The notes under the pieces were generated by a model, which saw only the letters and a list, made by a program, of their open reading frames with translations, ran no database searches and was not told the origin of the DNA. Positions 42,669-53,800 of a DNA stretch of 64,000 bases are shown here, in pieces. The stretch is from NCBI GenBank assembly GCA_025594325.1, contig JANHCV010000003.1, positions 1 to 64,000 of the forward strand, read 5' to 3'. Numbering within the stretch: position 1 is the stretch's first letter; every line of letters begins with the position of its first letter. Origin of the DNA: Blastocladiella emersonii ATCC 22665 (Eukaryota; Blastocladiomycota; Blastocladiomycetes; Blastocladiales; Blastocladiaceae). The translations under genes were made by a program, and so were the position numbers.

Positions 42669-44577
42669 GGTTGCGGTGGGTCTTGGACAGGTCGGTCGAC
42701 TCGATGGCGACGTGGTACTGTCGAGGACGGGGTCTGCGGCGAGCGGCGGCAGGATACCGGGTGTACGGCTACGGAGAGGTGCGTAGCGGTGTGTGGCGAC
42801 GGGGGCAGCGAGGCGATGAATACTCGAGTTCGTCGACGAGTGGGCAAGAGGAGAGAGCAACGTCGTGCTGCTCAGCGCGGACCGCGGGGCGCCGTGCCGC
42901 GGGCGGCCACGATTCAGAGCGAATGGGCCAGTAGCTGCATCAAGTGCGAGACGGGTGGGAGGCGTCGTAGATGGTGTCGGGCAGAAGCGAGTATGGCTGG
43001 ATGCTCGAGCGCGGTAGCGTGGTATTCAGCGCACGTGAGGCCGCGGCGAAGGGCCAAGGCCAGGTCGGCGGCCATGTCCCCCACCTCCTCGCCCTCCCGC
43101 ATCGCACCCAGCGCTTGATCATGTATCGATGTCACTTGCATACAATCGATGAGATTCGACGCCGCAAGCGCGGGCCGGGCGGCCGCCGTGACTGGCGTCG
43201 AGTCACAGCAGCGCGCGGTCGCCGCGGCTGCCGGCCGACCATGGATCACGGAATGCAGTCTTTTGATGGATGGCGCGACTCGGTGCAAGCTGACCGTGAG
43301 CTGGCCCACCTCGCCACCGGCGGCAGCGCGGGGCGGCCAGCGCGAGTGTGGTTCGGGCTAGCCGCGCGCGCGTGCGGTCTCGGTCGTCGCGTTGGTCGGC
43401 CCGCGTACGTCGACCGGCCGCTTCTTCTCAGCCCCCTTCTCGCCTCCTCGACCGCAGAAGCTCCTCGAGCTCACCGAACATGGCTGCCCGTATGCGCTCT
43501 CATGGTGACCGTCGCCGAGTGTTCGCGTCCCGAGACACCAGCACGGGACCAAGTTCGCGTTGAGCGTCCACGCCCGCGGTTGAGCCGCTCATCCAACAAC
43601 CGACGGCGCCCTTTATCGTGCGTGTGTGCCCGACTGCATTCCGAGCATGGACCGCGTCCGCCATTGGGATCGACCGCCACCTCATCGTTGAGTGCGCCAC
43701 GACTGCTTCTGGTGCTTGACATCCTGTACTCCACACCCGACCTCGTCGATTGCTCCATGATTCACTTCCGTTGCCTCGACGACATTGCTCGCGCTCCCGG
43801 CCTCACGGCCATCGAGGTTGAGGAGCAGGTGCACGCGCGCGCGTTGCGACGCGTGGAACACGGCCGCGTGATCGCCCCGAGGGCCTTCGGCAGCGGCGGT
43901 CTCTCATCCGGTTGCTCGCTCACCTCGACGCTTACACCACACTGTTTCACGGAGCAAGACTTGATGCAATGCTATGATAGTCATGAATCCAATGAAGACT
44001 AGGTGCCTCGTCCCGGTGTCCTTCCGGCGCCGACTCGGACCCCTTCGCCGCCCCCAGCGAAGCTCCCCGCTGTCCCAGCGACTCGGCCTTCTTCTCATCG
44101 CAAACGCTCTGAACTGCCTTACCTTGACTGCCGACCGCATCAGCACCCGCTCCTCGGACTCTTGCGACAAGTTTTTGGCTGCTTCGTGCAGTGGGAGCGG
44201 TGGGACCTCCTTCGCTACGTTGGCTTCAAACAGCGCGAATCCTCTCGACCGCCGTCCTCTCATGGCACCGTGTGCTCGTTGCTGACGTTACGCCGAACGT
44301 GGCCGTCCGAGTCGGTGAACGTCCCGCGGCCTGCCCAGCCCCCTCGCATCAATGACATAAGACAGCCCCGCAGGCAAAAAAATATGCTCGTTCTTGCTGT
44401 ACTAGACACCTCTCCTCTCAACTCGGTCCTTGCCTAGAGCCACGCCCACGCATTTCGCTGCGATTCTGCACATCATGGCCGAGATGAACGCTCAGGGCAG
44501 TATTTGCGCGCATTGGGCACTCCCAGTTCGAGTCTTCAGAGCCAGTTAACTTTGAACGCGCACAAGACACTGTATTT
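42669..44577. other. Gene-free region
   Basis: About 1.9 kb to the end of the SF2 helicase. It includes the promoter of the membrane-anchor gene on its left. Several 60-340-codon frames exist on both strands but show no domain, no consistent splice structure and irregular composition. Nothing is supported. Confidence 0.45.
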
Positions 44578-45936
44578 TCAATCATGGATATCGACCTCGC
44601 TGAGAGGGTCCCAAACCTGCTCCGCATCCCAATCGGTGAGGATTCCATCGATTTCCTCGCGGGTGAACGTCGAGCTGGTAATCGAAAAGTTGTTCTGCGC
44701 CTCGACCTCATCGGAGACCGTGTCAATCTCCTGGACGTCAATCGAGCGCGTCCCACGCTTAACGTAGTTCTTGAACCGGGTGTCGAAGCGCGAGGCCAGC
44801 GCGTTGATGTCAAGCAGGATGAGGTTGTTGGTTTGGTAGTCGGGGCTGAGCGAGTTGCCGCGACCAAACAGCTGGAGCAGCGAGCCAAAGGTCATGGCAC
44901 CGAGCGGGATGACGATGGCCGTGCGCTTCTCGTGCCAGCCGACCGAGAGCATGTCGCAGACGATCAGGATGTGGATGCGGTTCTCCGAGTAGTCCTTGAG
45001 GATCGAGGCCATGCTGCTTGGCGGGGTATTGGATGTGATGATTGCGGCCTGCAGGTTGACAAACTTCTTTTGGATGATGTTGAACCAGTGCTCACACGTG
45101 TCGATGCGCGAGCCCTTGAACAGGATGCCGGGCGGGCGGTCGTTGACTGTCATGTCCTTGGACAGGCGCAGCGCCGCGGCGAGGAGCATCGTGAAAGCCG
45201 CCTCCGTGCGGTACACCTTGGCGAGGATGTTGGCCTTGATACGCGGGTTGACGTCCGCCATCATGTCGGCCTTGAGCTGGTCGTGCGAGTCGTAGCCGAT
45301 GTGGTCGAGAATGACGGGGTGGCCGGTGTCGACATACCGGATATACGGGCGCTTGATGTGGTCCAGCGCGCCACACGGAATGGCTTCAATGTGGTGGAAC
45401 AAGTAGAGGTCGTGGAGCTCGGGCGGGGGGAACGCCGTGTACGTGACGATGATCTGGCCGGGCGGGCGGTTCTCGAGCAGCTTGTTGAACGTTGCGGCCG
45501 GGATGTCCTGGACCTCGTCGATCTGGATCAGCGAGTACTTTTTCTGCGTGTCGGGACCGAGGCGCATGAACGTCTTGGAACCGTAGTAGTCGTGGCACGG
45601 GTCGTCAATGACCGTCTTGTGCTTGTCCATGTTGAGCCGACCGAGTAACGCGGCCCCAAACGGCAGCCTCGCCTCGCCAAAGGCGAGTTCCGCGAACCGG
45701 CCGTCGCGGAAGAACGACGAGTTGGACAGGTTGATCTGCTTCCACTTGCAGATCGTGGCCGTGGCGCCGATGCGGAGGAAGAAGGGGAGCATGGCCATGA
45801 TGTAGGACTTGCCGGCACCAGTCGGAATGACGACCGAGACGTCATTCTCGCCGTCCTTGACCTGCTTGAGCACGTCGAGCAGCACGTTGCGTTGATGCAG
45901 GTACAGCTTCTCACCTCCGGCTTCATTGTAAACTGG
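44578..45936 (-). pseudogene. Superfamily 2 helicase, frameshifted near its N-terminus
   Basis: A 435-codon frame (from 45885) has SF2 motifs: Walker A VVIPTGAGKS, motif II in IQIDEVQDIP (DEVQ), VTYTAFPP at the motif III position, and LLQLFGRGNS near motif VI. Upstream of its first possible start the frame continues to 45936 and encodes the Q-motif-like LYLHQRNVLLDVLKQ, but has no ATG and hits TGA at 45937-45939. A plausible N-terminal extension (LAVGTDHGWWQPFYDQFTMK, then PE) lies in another frame and joins if two bases at ~45913 are removed. I therefore call it frameshifted, although an unusual start or splice could rescue it. The family resembles helicases carried by mobile elements or large DNA viruses more than host DEAD-box proteins. 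It sits head-to-head with a decayed LINE. Confidence 0.55.
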
Positions 45937-46550
45937 TCATAGAACGGCTGCCACCACCCGTGGTCGGTCCCAACGGCCAGTTGGCGATGCCACGGGCCGG
46001 ACCACATCGCCTCGATGCTGTCGAACTGCAGCGGAGGAAGCTCGAGTGCGGCGGACGTGGTGGGGACAGACCGAGTAGAGGACCGAGCCGGGCGGGCCGA
46101 GTAGAGGAGCGGGTTGGGCTGGCCAAGCAGAGGGCCGAGTAGATGGCAGCTGAAACCGCAGCGCCAGGGGTTTTGACCGCGGTCATGTGAGTGGCGCAAC
46201 GCGTTCCTCGGAACGCGCCGACGTGATCGCGGACACTTTGCCCGGTTGGCCGAGCTTTAAGCCCAAGACTCCAATCTCGGATGTCGATCTTGGAGGATGC
46301 GACCAGGGTCGCCAACCTCACGACCAAAACCCTTCGATCGGCGTTTGCAAACGGCATTTCTCTAGGGTACCCGTCGCGGCGTTCCCGAATCCAAGCTTTT
46401 TTCCACGGCCGGACGCAGCTTGGTGCGCTGTCTGAGCTCAGTGCGTGGACAACCAATTTTTGGGGCAGCAACCACGAGCGACGCGACCTCGGCCAGCGCG
46501 TCACGGCCCTGATGCGACGGTTCAGCTTTCCCCACGTCTGAGTCACGTTG
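45937..46550. other. Region between the SF2 helicase and the LINE remnant
   Basis: Both strands carry short frames that look faintly coding. The minus strand reads GINVTQTWGKLNRRIR then WPRSRRSWLLPQKLVVHA; the plus strand reads SAFANGISLGYPSRRSRIQA. Neither could be tied to a family; they may belong to the helicase 5' part or the LINE 5' part. Confidence 0.3.
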
Positions 46551-48050
46551 ATGCCGAACCCGAACAACTTGGCGACGCTCAACGTCTGGTGCGGCGGCGA
46601 CACGGCGGAGCTCGTGGCGTGTTCTGCAGACGGTGGCGACCAGCAGTACCGCGACGCGGGCGCGCGCATGATCGCCGGCTCAAACCTGTCGCCCAAGCAG
46701 CTGCCGCTCCGAGGTCACGGGCTCGAACCCGACCACGCAGACCGTTTGGTACCTGCATAACCGCGGGCTCGTCATGGAGCATTTGTTTGACTGGCTGATG
46801 GACAAGAGCGCCGCATCGGACAAGCTGGGCGTTATTGGCTACACGTGCGCCTGCTTCATGGCCGAGGACCAGTCGTCCGAGACCCCACATCACGGCTTGC
46901 TCAGCTCGCGCGCATCATGGACTAGGGCACGGGCGGATTCGTGAGGGGATCGCTGGAACTCGCTGTACCTGTTCCCGACGGGAACCACTCGAGCTTCCGC
47001 TCCGAGCTGTGGTGCGCCCTCGCCGCCGCCGCATTCGCTTGCCGCGGCGCCAAGCTCACGCTCACGCTCACGCTCACGCTCGACAGCAAGGGCGTCGTCA
47101 ACTCGGCCGCCAAGATACTCTTGCTAGCTCCAAGGGTGCGGGTCCGCGCTTGCTCTAATGGTCCGTGCTCCGCTGTATCATCACAGCCCGCGAGCTCCAG
47201 GTCGACTTCGAATGGGTCCGCAGCCACGCCGGGAACTCGGGTAACGAGGAGGCCGACGCGCTCGCCGACCAGGGCGCCACCGCGCATTTGCCCCTGGAAG
47301 TCGCGGTCGCCGTCCGCGCGGATCTGGACACGCCCTTTACGGTGCGCTGACGCGGCTGCGACCTCAACTCGGATCCGCAACGCTCTCTCCGCGGTCGGCA
47401 CAGCGCCCGACACGACTCGCTGCTCGCCCTGACCGCGGCAGCTGGCGTCGCGCCCGCGCCCATCGACGTCTCGGCTCTCCCCGCCGCGCTTCGGGGCGGC
47501 CCGCGCCGCGCCCGCACGAGCGAGTCCCTCGCTGTAAACTCGCTCCTGAGCTTCCAGCTCCCGCGCGCTCGCGGGCCAGCTGCCGACCCGCGCCCGTCTG
47601 CACCAGTTCTGGCTACACCGCTACGAGTCGCCCAACTGCGCAGAGTGCCTCAAGGCTGGCGTCGAGGTCTCCGACATGCAGGCGCACGCGTTCGCGTGTC
47701 CCGCTTCGCGCGCACTCGTCCCCGCGGCGCTTGACAACGTCGCCCCCCGCATCAGCAGCGCCCTTGCGGCGGTCGCTAAGAACAAGATTGGCAGCGGCCT
47801 TCGCGCCAGCGTCGCCGGCTCGCTCGCCGAGCGGCTCCTCAACCCGAACCGCATCGAACGCACCGCGGCTGCCATCGTGGACGCGCCGCTCGTCGTGTAG
47901 TTCAAGCAGATGTACAGCCCCCTGCGCGAGCTCATCGACCCACTTCTCGCGCTTCCCGCTGCGACGGCCATCGCATTGAGCGCCGTGCGGGAGCGTGCCT
48001 GGCGCCCGCGCTGCAACACGATCGCTGATGTTGCGCCGGTGATTCATGAC
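46551..48050 (+). mobile_element. Decayed non-LTR retrotransposon (LINE) fragment with RNase H domain and CCHC knuckle
   Basis: Pieces in successive frames make the 3' part of a LINE ORF2. At 46917 the RNase H first strand reads MD, stop, GTGGFVRGSLELAVP (the catalytic Asp kept, the next codon now TAG). FRSELWCALAAAAFA supplies the catalytic Glu and LDSKGVVNSAAKIL the second Asp. After a frameshift near 47150 the final block reads QVDFEWVRSHAGNSGNEEAD, then ALADQGATA, the typical W-x-x-SHxGxxGNExAD motif. Further on, HQFWLHRYESPNCAECLKAG and DMQAHAFACP give the C-x2-C...H-x4-C knuckle; a TAG at 47898 interrupts the tail. No reverse-transcriptase FADD box was found upstream. The Tad/I-type clades carry such RNase H domains. 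The copy cannot encode a working protein. Confidence 0.68.
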
Positions 48051-49136
48051 GGCGCCTTGTTGTCACCCAACGCGAGCGACCAGCCGCAGCGTCTTCCGTT
48101 GAAGCGCGCGCACCGCGTAGCACTTGGGCGTCGCGCATTGCTGCGTCGCGCCGCCCCCTCGTCCCTAACGACGAGTGGCGCGGGGTCTAGCCCTCGGTTA
48201 AAAACCAGACGCGAAGTGTCTAGGTGGTTCAAGTAAAATTGCACCAGTTCGCGGGGCGGACAAAGGACCAACGTCAGCGACGGGTTGCCACGCGGGCCGC
48301 ATCGACGCGCGCGCCGATATCGTGTGACAGTCTCACGGGCGCGCTCTCCGCGTTGCACCGACGCCGGCGATCGCAACTTCGCTGAGCAAGCTGGTGCAAG
48401 TTCGGCGGGACGGCGTTGGCGAGGCCGCCGGGGTAGCGCGTCGCAACCCGACCAGCGTGGTCATCGCGGCCCCCGGGCGCGGCCCATCCCCTGGCACCGC
48501 CGCCGACCGTGGCTTTCACGTCGGCCAGCAGCGTAAGCGAACCGTGGTGCGATGACGAGGGTTGCACCCCTCTCGCTTCACTCACCTCGGTCGTCGCGGG
48601 AGGAGCGAGGGTTGATGAACACACGGCGCGTTTCAGATCGCGCGCCGGCGGCTGCAGCAGCTGCAGCGCGGTGATGCCGATCCGAAACGGCCCCGTCGGA
48701 ATCGCGAAGCGCGCGGAGGCGTTCCGGATATCCACCAGGTAGGTTGTGTTGATACGGTGCCGACCGTGCCGCCGGATTACGTGAGGGTGGGAGCCGTACA
48801 TATTCGGCGACCGCCCCGCACCGGGCCTCGCAGTCCATCCGGCCGCCCGTCCATGGGATTTCATTCTGCTACTCAAGAGCTCCCTCAGCGAGCTGGTGCG
48901 CGTCCATCCTCCGAGTTCATCAGCGGAGGCGCGACGCGTCGCGTTGTGCGCGGGCACGCGATCGCGGCGATTGGCAGGCCGTCCCTCCGCCATCTCGCGC
49001 CCGTTGCGCTCGCGCTCTCTCCCCGCCGTCCCCGCCCCCGCACTTGCCATGTAAGCTGACTGACCCGCCGCCGTCCCCGCGACGCCGCAGCCCCGCATAG
49101 CCCCATCCCGACCCTGTATCCACTACCGCGACGACG
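48051..49136. other. Intergenic region upstream of AUR1
   Basis: About 1.1 kb. A 274-codon minus-strand frame (49098-48274) is open but shows no domain or credible codon pattern and overlaps the likely AUR1 promoter. Nothing is supported. Confidence 0.4.
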
Positions 49137-50639
49137 ATGCCCGGCCCTCGCTACACCGCGCTCGCCGCTGCTGCGCGCCCCGCCCCCGTCACCCCCATGA
49201 CGGCGCTTCCCCCTCGCGGTACCACGACCGGCCACGCGCACGGGCACCAGCGGCACGACTCGGGCTTTGTCTCCGCCGACGACTACCTCGATCTCGCCTC
49301 GTCATCATGCTCCGGATCACCGCCCGAGTCGCCGACCACCGCCGCGTTCCAGCCGCTGCTCGTGCGCCGCCAGTCGCCCGTCGCGCTCTCGGCGCCCCCG
49401 CCATCGGCGACCGCCTCGACTACGCGGCGGACCGAGTCCACCACCTCGCCCTCGCTCGCGGCGCGCCTGCGCAGCCCGTGGGTGACGCTCTTGCTGCTCG
49501 CCGTGGCGTTCCCGACGCTGCTGGCGCTCGACCGCAAGTGGCTGCCGGTCCCCGTGCGGATCGTGGTGCTGGTCTCGCTCGCCGCGGTCCGCGCGCGCGC
49601 GTGCCTGCCGCCCGTCCCGTCGCCTTCCTCGCGCATCGCATCCCCGCCGCGGTCCCCGCTCGCGACGCTCGCCACCGCGCTGCTGCCCATGGCCCTGTGG
49701 CTGACGCTGTTCACGCTGATGCGCCGGCTGCCCAGCACCTGGCTGCCACCCGTCGACACCGAGACGCTGCCGAGGCTCGACACGGCGCTCGTCGGCCAGC
49801 CCGCGTACCGGTACTTTGATGCGGCGCCGTCTACCCCAAAAGACGTGGTCGCGTGGCTCCTGTACGGCGTGTGGCACTTCATCTCGATCGCCGTGTGCGC
49901 CGCCGGGCTCGCGTACTGGCAGTGGTCGCGGTCGCGGTGGCTCGTCTCGGCCGTCGGCCAGTACGACGGCCTGCCGACCGTGGTCCCCGCGCGCGCGCCC
50001 CGGCATCCCGCGACGTGGACGGCCCGCGTGTCGCACCGCGTCCGCGCCGCCGCCCGCACCGCGCGCCGCCGGTTCGCGCAGATCCAGGCCAGCGTGACCG
50101 TGATGCAGGCGTTCCTGGCCGTGTTCGGGTCCATGAACCTGGCGGGCGTCATGATCCAGTACGTGGCGCCGACCGCGCCGCCGTGGTACAACGAGAAGTA
50201 CGGGTTCGCGGTCCCGCTCGACGCGCTCGCCGTGGCGGGCGACCCGGGCGGCCTCGCGCGCATCGACACGCTGCTCGGGACCGCCACGTATAAGAACATG
50301 TTCGCGCACTCGCCGCTCGTGTTCGGCGCGTTCCCGTCGCTGCACGCCGCCTTCGCCACGCTTATCGCCGTGTTCCTCGCCGACGTGTTCCCGCGCACAC
50401 GGCTGCCGCGGTGGACGCGTGTCAAGTCGGTCCCGTCGTGGCTGTGGGCGGTGCCGTACGTCGCCGCCGTCTGGTGGGCCACCATGTACCTCGACCACCA
50501 CTTCCTCACCGATCTGCTCGCCGGATCGGCGCTCGCTGTCGCCACGTACCTCCCGTCGCGCAAGCACGTCCACGCCCTGCGCGACGCACTCGCCGACGCC
50601 CACGGCCTGGTGCTCCCCGTGGCGCTCCATCGCCGATGA
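49137..50639 (+). CDS. AUR1: Inositol phosphorylceramide synthase catalytic subunit (AUR1 type)
   Basis: 500 aa, one exon. Aur1 transfers phosphoinositol from phosphatidylinositol to ceramide in the Golgi and is the target of aureobasidin A. It belongs to the PAP2-like family. The lumenal catalytic motifs are clear: FGAFPSLHAAFATL (residue ~396; the His is the nucleophile class residue) and TMYLDHHFLTDLLAG (~449; HH...D). PPWYNEKYGFAVPLDALA and PGGLARIDTLLG match yeast Aur1 closely. About six hydrophobic segments are seen, for example VTLLLLAVAFPTLLAL and SWLWAVPYVAAVWWATMYL. The first ~110 residues are a Ser/Thr/Pro-rich cytosolic tail longer than in yeast, and the C-terminal tail is shorter (ends soon after the last helix). 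Its 3' end converges on UFD2 with ~195 bp between stops. Confidence 0.93.
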   Translation: MPGPRYTALAAAARPAPVTPMTALPPRGTTTGHAHGHQRHDSGFVSADDYLDLASSSCSGSPPESPTTAAFQPLLVRRQSPVALSAPPPSATASTTRRTESTTSPSLAARLRSPWVTLLLLAVAFPTLLALDRKWLPVPVRIVVLVSLAAVRARACLPPVPSPSSRIASPPRSPLATLATALLPMALWLTLFTLMRRLPSTWLPPVDTETLPRLDTALVGQPAYRYFDAAPSTPKDVVAWLLYGVWHFISIAVCAAGLAYWQWSRSRWLVSAVGQYDGLPTVVPARAPRHPATWTARVSHRVRAAARTARRRFAQIQASVTVMQAFLAVFGSMNLAGVMIQYVAPTAPPWYNEKYGFAVPLDALAVAGDPGGLARIDTLLGTATYKNMFAHSPLVFGAFPSLHAAFATLIAVFLADVFPRTRLPRWTRVKSVPSWLWAVPYVAAVWWATMYLDHHFLTDLLAGSALAVATYLPSRKHVHALRDALADAHGLVLPVALHRR

Positions 50640-50833
50640 TGTTCCTGTCTGCTCATTGATTCCCTGGCCGTGAATATGTAATCCATCCTTCCTCATCCTC
50701 GTCCATCGGTCGGCGCGTTGGTTGGCCCTCGAAGCGGCCGGTCACTCAGCGACGAGTCAGCGGTCAAGCAAACAGAAACTTTATACACTACACGGCCACC
50801 AACCGGCCCGCCTCGCCCCGCCCGCGGCCGCGC

Positions 50834-53800
50834 TCACGACGACTGCCGGGCATTGCGGCGGCGGTTGCGCGCCGCGTCCTTGAACGCCTGGAGCTTGGCC
50901 TTGAGTTCCGTGTCTACACACGCCGTGCCGATGCGGGTCAGTCTTCCATCCCAACACCCCTCCCTTGCGCGTGGGACGTACTCGGCACCACGTCCTCGAT
51001 CTTGAGCTCCTTGCGGTTGAACGGGTCGCGGCACTCGCCGAGCAGGTACGACGTGATGGTACTGCGGTCCACGGTCACGTTGGACGTCGGCAGGATGACA
51101 GGGTCCTCCATGAGCGTACACATGAGGGGGTCTACACAGCGTGGCGGTACGAGTCAGTCTTGCTCGCCGAGCATCGGTCGCGAAGAGCGTACCCAGGAAC
51201 TCGTCCGGAATCTCGCCCATCTCCTCCTCGTCGGCCGTCTTGTCAAAGATCGCGTCCTCGACGCGCTGGGTGAAGGCGGCGAGCAGGTCGATTTCGGCGG
51301 GCGACTTGGACCCGGTCTTGGTCATGACGCCCGCGGCCTTCTGCATCCACTCCTTGCGGTACGACCGCTCGTCGCGGGCCACGGCGCGGGCAAACTCGTC
51401 GAACGGCGCGAGGTGCAGGAACACGTCGACGAGCTCGGACAGCAGCTTGCGCGGCTGGAACGCGTACTTGTCGGGGTTCTTGACCTTGAGGTCCGTGCAC
51501 TTGGGCCCGACCAGCGCCGACAGGTTGAAGTCGAGCATGGCGGCGAGCCGGTCGACGATCTCGGGCGTGAGGAACGGCTCGGGGATCTCCTTGGACACGT
51601 ACCCGAACGCCTCGAGCGTCTTGTCGGCGAGCGACATGTACGACGTCGCGTGGCGCTCCGTCTGGGCAAGCGTGTCCTGCTTCTCCTTGCGCGCGGCGTC
51701 GTCGAGCGTCGCCCACGCGGGCGAGTCCATTTCGACCTGCAGCGCGTGGATCTCGGCGAGCTTGCTGAGCCCCTCGTCGAGCAGGTACCGGAGGTCGTTC
51801 ATCATCATGTTGACGAACCGCACGAACACGTCCTCGTTGGCGATGGCGCGCACGCGCGCGCGGTGCACGTGCGACGGCCACAGCGCCTTGAGAATGTGCT
51901 GGATGTTGTACCGGATGTTGAACTTGTCGTAGAACTGCGACGAGGCGCCCGTGATCTCCACGTCCACGTACAGCCGCATGATGCTTGGCACCAGCGACTG
52001 CACGCTCGTCGGGTGGCTCGTCAGCGGCAGCATGAGCTCCTCGTGGAACGTCATCATGAACAGGACCTCGGCCAGCTTGGACTTGAGGTACGGGTTGCGG
52101 ATGAAGTCGGGGCTCATGAGCAGCACCACGAACAGCTCGATGAACGTGTCGAACTGCCCGACCGGGATCAGCAGGCGGTCGAACCTAGTCGAAGGGCGGC
52201 GCGAAGGTTAGCACGGGCGATCTCCCGGCCGACCCACACGAAGCAGTCAACGTACCGCAGGATGAAGATGAGGAACTCGACCATATCCTCAATGACGTGC
52301 TCGGGGAGGTGCTTGAACACGTCGCTCTCCTTGGCGAGCGGGAGCGGCAGGGCGCCGCCGGTGCGGTTCGGGAACGCGACGCCGTTCTCGGTGCACAGGA
52401 TGCGGAGGATCCAGTTGGCGACGAGGTTGAAGAAGCGCGAGGCCGACTCGAGCATCTCGGGGTCCTGGAGGTGCGCGTCGAGCGAGAAGCGGCACGCGAG
52501 GAGCGAGTCGACCTGCGCCTTGAGCGCCTTTAGCATGGCCTCGGCCATGGCGTGGGTGGCCTTGCCCTGGTGCTGCTCGGCGAAGTCAGCCTTGAGCTGC
52601 TCGTACTGCTCGCGCCGCTCCTTGAGCTCCTTGCCAAACTGCTTGTAGAAGGTGAGCGTGCGGATGAACCCCGTGTGCATCCACCCGAGCGTCAGGTAGA
52701 AACAGTCCGAGATGAAGTTGGGCGCCGTAACCGCCGCGGCCGCGTCGGCGGGCAGCGTGAAGTAGGCCTTGGCTTCCTGGTCCGACGCGTTCATCTTGGT
52801 CAGGTTCGACACGTCGTACTTGCACTTGGGGTTGCGGAAATACTGCGTGTCGATGAGGTGGACCTTGGTGTAGGGCGGGAGCATGAAGGGCTCGCACGCC
52901 TTGAGCAGGACGTGCGTCACGTTCTGCGTGAACCCGAACGACGCCACCTGCTCGAGGTTGATGTGCATGCCGTTGCGCCGCTCTGTGAGCTTGAGCGCGA
53001 ACCCGAGGTAGCTGAGGATCCGCTCGCGGAAGTGCGGCGACGCTCGCACGATCTGGTTGAACAGGCCGTCGAGCGAGCCCTGGAAGTGGCGCACCGCGAG
53101 CCGCAGCGAGTTCATGCCCGAGACCAGGTCGACCTGGCTGCGGTCGGTCGCGTCGGCAAAGAAGGTCTTGGTGATGGCCGGGTCGTCGAACCCGAAGCCC
53201 GACACGCGGAAGAAGGGGCCCCAGAAGGTGGCGACCTCGAAGGCCTTGGGCGCGAGCCCCACGGGCGCAAAGTTGGGCAGCTCGGTGATCTGGACGCGTA
53301 CGACGGAGCGATGTGAGTGTGTGGATCGTCATCGGGTGCCAGCTGTAAACGCACCAGCTGCGGCACGTTGGGCAGCGACAGGAGCTCGCCGAACACGGCA
53401 AACAGGCGGGTCGGGTTCCCCGTGAGCTTGAGGTTGCGCATCTCGGTGGCAAAGGCGTTGAGGAGCGGGTAGAGGACCTGGTCCTTGCCGTCGTCGCCGG
53501 CGTACCGCTCGACGAGGTCGCGGACGAGCGCCATGTCAATGGACCCGGCGAGGAGCGCCGCGACAATGTCGGCGGATCCCGAGCCAATCGACACGTCGGG
53601 CTGCGGGAACATGTCGGGCAGCATCAGCACGATGCCGACGTAGCTGACGACGAGGGCCTTGGCGCTCTGCAGGACCTGCAGGCGCTGCGGGAGGTCGACG
53701 GCTTTGCTCTTGGCCTGCAGGTTGGCCCAGATCTCGTGCGCGCGCGAGTAGACGGCGAGCAGGTACGGGACCGCGCCCGTCGGCAGCTCGGCGTTGGCGG

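Noticed and set aside
46200-46500. Minus-strand frame resembling the post-RT region of a LINE (WGKLNRRIR...WLLPQKLVVHA)
   Set aside because: The resemblance is vague, the orientation is opposite to the RNase H fragment and no RT motif adjoins it.
46714-46735. Inverted CGGGCTCGAACCCG resembling a minus-strand tRNA T-arm
   Set aside because: It is a perfect hairpin with a 6-base loop, not a 7-base T-loop, and lies inside coding-like LINE/host fragments.
48274-49098. 274-codon open frame on the minus strand upstream of AUR1
   Set aside because: No domain, implausible composition, and overlap with the likely AUR1 promoter; long stop-free frames are common in this GC-rich DNA.
52185-52214. A 30-nt intron in UFD2 (GTGCTAACC...CTAG)
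   Set aside because: The upstream GTACGT donor at 52255 gives a 71-nt intron that joins ILR to FDRLLIPVGQ and keeps the frame.
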